Shown here: positions 59,914-64,000 of the stretch, in pieces
How the letters are laid out: the number at the start of each line of letters is the position of its first letter
Position numbering within the stretch: the first letter of the stretch is position 1
Source: Maylandia zebra
Taxonomy: Eukaryota; Chordata; Actinopteri; Cichliformes; Cichlidae
Reading direction: 5' to 3'
NCBI RefSeq assembly: GCF_041146795.1
Contig: NC_135179.1
Location: forward strand, 28,507,047 to 28,571,046
DNA length: 64,000 nucleotides
The notes under the pieces: generated by a model
Told to the model about the DNA's origin: nothing
The model's input: only the letters and a program-made list of their open reading frames with translations
Database searches by the model: none
Made by a program: the position numbers and the translations under genes

Positions 59914-62900
59914 GTAAAAAATGTTTTTCTTTCCTATTTCTAAGAGTTTAATTGGTTGGTTCTTGATAGCAAAGAAAAGAAAAACTAATTTTGAAGAGAA
60001 AACAAAGATAAACACTGCAGAGAATCCAATCTGTTGCATGTGCAGTAGGGAGTGTGTAGTTTTCTGCGCATGCTCTCTGCTCAGTTTTAACTGAATATAG
60101 TTGGTTACATAATCTTTCTGCACTTCCTGTCCTGTATGGCTGTCTACTGCGTGACTTTGTTTCTTTAAGCTGCCATGATCGACAGTCGTTGCAATGGGCA
60201 GCATTAAGAAAGAGATTTGCACATCCACTTTTTTGCAGGCACACCAAAGAGAAAGAAAATCCTACAGTGTCTTGAATGCATTTAAGTTAAGAGGAGTGAG
60301 CTTTAATCTTCGTACTCACACGGTAGTGGCTGTTTTTAAGCTGCAAGGCTGAAAGGTCGATGAAAAAGCAAAATCACTGACAACACGGCGCACTCACCAG
60401 CACCAGAGGACAACGAGGGGACAGCAGGAAGCAGGAGGGCTCGTGGGAAATGTCATGGGGGAGAAACTAGCTTAGTTTGGACCAGGACTTGAGGTTTTCC
60501 TGATCATTTTTATTTAATTTTAAAGGACGTTGGCAGTAGCTCCTTTGGGATGAGGGGGGTTACAGGGCAGGTAGCTCAGGTGTGTTCCACTTCATTCTGC
60601 AGATGCCCCTCAAAAGCATTTAGGTATGTGTCTAAGTAACGATGCATATGAACCCAAGGACACGAGGTTTCCCAATGCATTTCACTGTAAGGCGACAGCG
60701 AGTGCATGTGATTCACCTCACCTTCCTGTGATTTTGACTTGTGGCCGATCAGCGTGTACCGCTAACTGCAGCCGTGCTACTGGTTCTACACTATGTCACT
60801 GACTGACAGCTGGTGGCAGCAGCGCACCGACAGCAGAAGACCGCTAGCTACCAAGGACACGTAATAATAATAAAATCTCTTTAGACCTTAATTGATTTTT
60901 TCGCACTCAGCAGCAATAACATTTCTTTTAATTTAGAAACAGGATCATTACTTAAAAATATACCTGACAAAAGCCGTTAAAACTTTTTCCTCTTACAAAC
61001 AGTAGACTCTACACTTTAACGCTCCATTAACTCCAGGAACTCCTCTCTCCACTCCTGAATGTGTGATTTTAATGCCAACTGATTGTAAGTGTCACTGGAG
61101 CCTGGCTGTGCCCACAGTCTTTGTGTGAAAGAGTGACGATATGTCCTTATTAATGAAGCCTGTCCCAGTGAGCTCCATAAACCTCTAAAATCCTTGGAGG
61201 CACAGTTAGTATAAAAATGTCACGCAGGAGAAATTTGACTGCTTGTTAATACTGCCAGGTATGAGTGCTGAGACAGACCCGTGGTGGTTTTAAAGAATAC
61301 TTGCGAGGTGGAAAGCATACATTATATATTGCAATCTCAATGTTTTCAGGACGTTCCACCAATGTCGCATCTGTGCAGTGGTCTCACTCTAACCCTATCT
61401 ACATGAAATATAATGCACTTCATAACACAGCTGACAGTGTTTCAGTATGGCTTCTGGATGTCTGCTACACCGCTGCACAGTTTACATTTACAGCACATCT
61501 CCTGCTTGTCAGCCTGCACCTTCAGTAAGCAAAAGCAGCTCTAAGAACTGGCAGGTTTCCTTGAAAAACACCAGCAGCAAGGTTGAACTACTCTCGTCAT
61601 ACATTTCCTTAATGATCCCTTAACTAATCCCTCTGATAGGAGCTGTTACAGCCTTAAAATCACAATGACCTTTTATGGGGTTTGGAAGTGGAAATGGAAG
61701 GGAGGCAACGGGCCAGACTGTGGATTCAAACGTTGCACGACTGGAAAACATCAGCTTGATTGGGCACGGAGCTACTATTGTGTTTTAACCTTAAAGATCC
61801 TGATGAAGCGGTGCATTTTCTTTCTATGCATCGCTGTTCTGTCCCGCAGACACCTCGAGGGAGCAGATTGGGAATAAGCTAACAACGTAAAGCTCGTCTG
61901 GAAGCTGATTTCCCACCTCTGGTCTTTGTCTTGACACGTTTTTCTACAGATGCTTCTTTTAAAAGCACAACAATCATGAGTCATACGTGAAGGGAGGATT
62001 TACAGTTAGTCACAATCACAAGCTGTCTCAAGCCCAAACATGAACGCCCCCCTCCCCCTCCATCACTTTTTATTTTGGAGTCATTTTAAAAATATGCTCT
62101 TTCCAGTCAGATACAGCCTTAAGTGTTTTTTTTTTTTTTTTTTTGCTCTAATGTGACTCACTGAATACCAGCATCATTAAAGGTCACAGATCACATTCAC
62201 AGAACATTACACTGGAGGCCTGGATAATCTTGTTTCACTCATTATAATCATCATCATTACGCGGCTACACTCCCTGTTTCCTGATGATCGGATGTGACCT
62301 CACACTCATCAAACTGGAGAGAATTTGTTGCAATAACTGTCAGATTTCTTTTGATTGCTTTGAAGCCCACTGAAGGATTGTCTTTGCAAACACTTTTAAC
62401 GTAGATCAGATCCTCCGGGAGCTGCTTGTCTCCTTCCTGCACTTTTCCCAGGGTTGCTTTGGAAATGAAGTCAGATGTGAATACTTGGATGATGACGTCT
62501 CCTTATTTGATTTAGCTTGGCGTCTGGCTTGAGACTGCTGCCCGTCACAGGCCTCCTGCGGTCTCGAGAAGTCGTCCCCCCCCACTTGTTTGTACAAATA
62601 AGTGCACTAGCAGACATCATCTGGACAGCACCAGCCTGTTAACGGCCGCTTCTGTACTTGTGCATCAGAAATGCAATTATAAGTAGAAAAAACAAACAAA
62701 CAAAAACAAAAGGACAGTGTTCAGTTCAATTTTTATGTATACAGCACAAAGCTTTAAATTTTAAGGTGAAAGCCCCTCCACAAAACCAAATGGAAGAAAG
62801 GAAGAAACCTCTGGGTGAACCAGCCATCTACCACAACTGACTAAGGGGGATTAGGGGAAAATGTAGGCAGGAAGGATGTTCATGAGCATAGAAATGCAGA

Positions 62901-63586
62901 AAGGAACTAGCCCTAACCCTCCACAGGAAGACAATCAAAGCCCTAAAGGTGATGCCTTCGTTTGTATAACTGAAAATGGCCATGCAGACAGGATAACCAT
63001 AGTTATTAGATGCTCATCCTGAAGGAGACGCTAACATTTGTACCAATTTTCCATCCAAGAACTGCTGAGATACTTCACTTGAAATCACAAATACTAACCT
63101 TGAGAGATGCTCGAGGAAAAGTCATGGGATCATCTAAGATCAGGATTCATCCTCTGGGACTAGTAAATATTGTCAGAGCTGTCCAACGCACATCCGAGTC
63201 TCATTTTAACAGACTAAACTTACTTGTATTTTCAGATCTATCTCGGTGAAGTCTGTCAGAGCAACTGAGCATTGCAAGTGCAGACCGAGTAACGATGAAT
63301 GGACAAACAGTTGAAGCAGTAAAGTTTGATTATCGCCACTTTCAGTCTATTTTGTGAGGCTCAGCCTCCGTATTTCACATATACGTCACAACATTTACCC
63401 CTAGCTGCTACATTTCGAAAAACCCTGTTTGAAATGTTGTTATTAGTAATACTAATGATTTTATCAGGTAAACTGACCTCTTCCAGTCACCCACAGCTCC
63501 TGTATTACATTTTCAGCTTAACCTGACCAGCTGAAAACTAAAGCAGTTACATTTTTAATGGTAGCTTTTGTTAGTTTGTTTGCTTA
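59914..63586 (+). other. ttc7a: ttc7a intron 3 (part), no exon recognised
   Basis: The donor at 59914 opens an intron whose acceptor I could not identify. I looked for the conserved start of the next exon (LSLERLP-like) and did not find it. A 20-base T run lies at 62125-62144. Nothing else stands out. Confidence 0.55.
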
Positions 63587-64000
63587 CAGTGGGGCAAAAA
63601 AGTATTTAGTCAGCCACCGATTGTGCAAGTTCCCCCACCTAAAATGATGACAGAGGTCAGTAATTTGCACCAGAGGTACACTTCAACTGTGAGAGACAGA
63701 ATGTGAAAAAAAAATCCATGAATTCACATGGTAGGATTTGTAAAGAATTTATTCGTAAATCAGGGTGGAAAATAAGTATTTGGTCACCTCAAACAAGGAA
63801 AATCTCTGGCTCTCACAGACCTGTAACGTCTTCTGTAAGAAGCTTTTCTGTCCCCCACTCGTTACCTGTATGAATGGCACCTGTTTGAACTCATCATCTG
63901 TATAAAAGACACCTGTCCACAGCCTCAAACAGTCAGACTCCAAACGCCGCCATGGCCAAGACCAAGGAGCTTTTGAAGGACACCAGGAAAAGTATTGTAG
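63587..64000 (+). mobile_element. 5' end of a Tc1-like transposon, running off the window
   Basis: After a TA (63585-63586) the sequence begins CAGTGGGGCAAAAAAGTATT, the terminal inverted repeat of a well-known fish Tc1 family. A second, inner copy of the repeat core ('ggaaaataagtatttggtca') lies near 63770, as in elements with two direct repeats per inverted end. The transposase start codon is at 63952 and the first residues read MAKTKELLKDTRKSIV, open to the end of the window. Whether the gene is intact cannot be told. It lies in the ttc7a intron in the same orientation. Confidence 0.85.

Noticed and set aside
60800-60840. CTCF-like text 'agctggtggcagcagcgcac'
   Set aside because: Lacks the G run of the core; too weak to call.
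61840-61900. Candidate ttc7a exon 4 after 'tcccgcag'
   Set aside because: In the required phase the reading does not match TTC7A and hits a stop after 14 codons.

Overview
The window looks like the genome of a ray-finned (probably percomorph, possibly cichlid-like) fish. It has intron-split vertebrate genes, long AT-rich non-coding stretches and a dense scatter of teleost-type repeats: Tc1-like elements, hAT-type MITEs, a tRNA-headed SINE and LINE tails. No bacterial features, CRISPR array, operon, rRNA or tRNA gene was seen.

Layout, left to right. (1) 1-2.4 kb: three splice-compatible coding exons of a plus-strand gene I could not identify. They end at a stop at 2017-2019 and are followed by a poly(A) signal. 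(2) 2.4-15.7 kb: socs5, a suppressor of cytokine signalling. Its whole coding region lies in one exon (12837-14528) behind a long 5' region that carries a LINE tail, a hAT-type MITE and a Tc1 transposase relic. (3) 15.7-44.6 kb: about 29 kb without any gene I can support. It holds a nested transposon/SINE stack with clean target duplications (28.5-29.9 kb), a tandem duplication interrupted by a MITE (33.2-34.8 kb), a Tc1 relic, a 507-bp MITE with a perfect 8-bp target duplication (39.3-39.9 kb), and an AT-rich degenerate repeat with a strong hairpin next to prop1. (4) 44.7-46.8 kb: prop1, the pituitary paired-like homeobox factor, in three exons. (5) 50.4-52.5 kb, minus strand: mcfd2, the EF-hand partner of the LMAN1 cargo receptor. 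(6) 55.5 kb to beyond the window: the first three coding exons of ttc7a, divergent from mcfd2. (7) The right edge is the 5' end of a Tc1-like transposon whose transposase start codon lies inside the window.

The genes do not form one pathway. The order socs5 - mcfd2 - ttc7a matches the human 2p21 neighbourhood. prop1, which is on 5q35 in human, sits inside that block here. Five CTCF-like motifs lie between 41.6 and 54.6 kb, including a back-to-back divergent pair between mcfd2 and ttc7a, so a chromatin boundary is plausible.

I found no convincing evidence of a novel molecular system. The observations most worth following are the unidentified gene at the left edge, the tandem NAG acceptor inside the prop1 homeodomain, the divergent CTCF-like pair, and two MITEs that share a core but have different ends.
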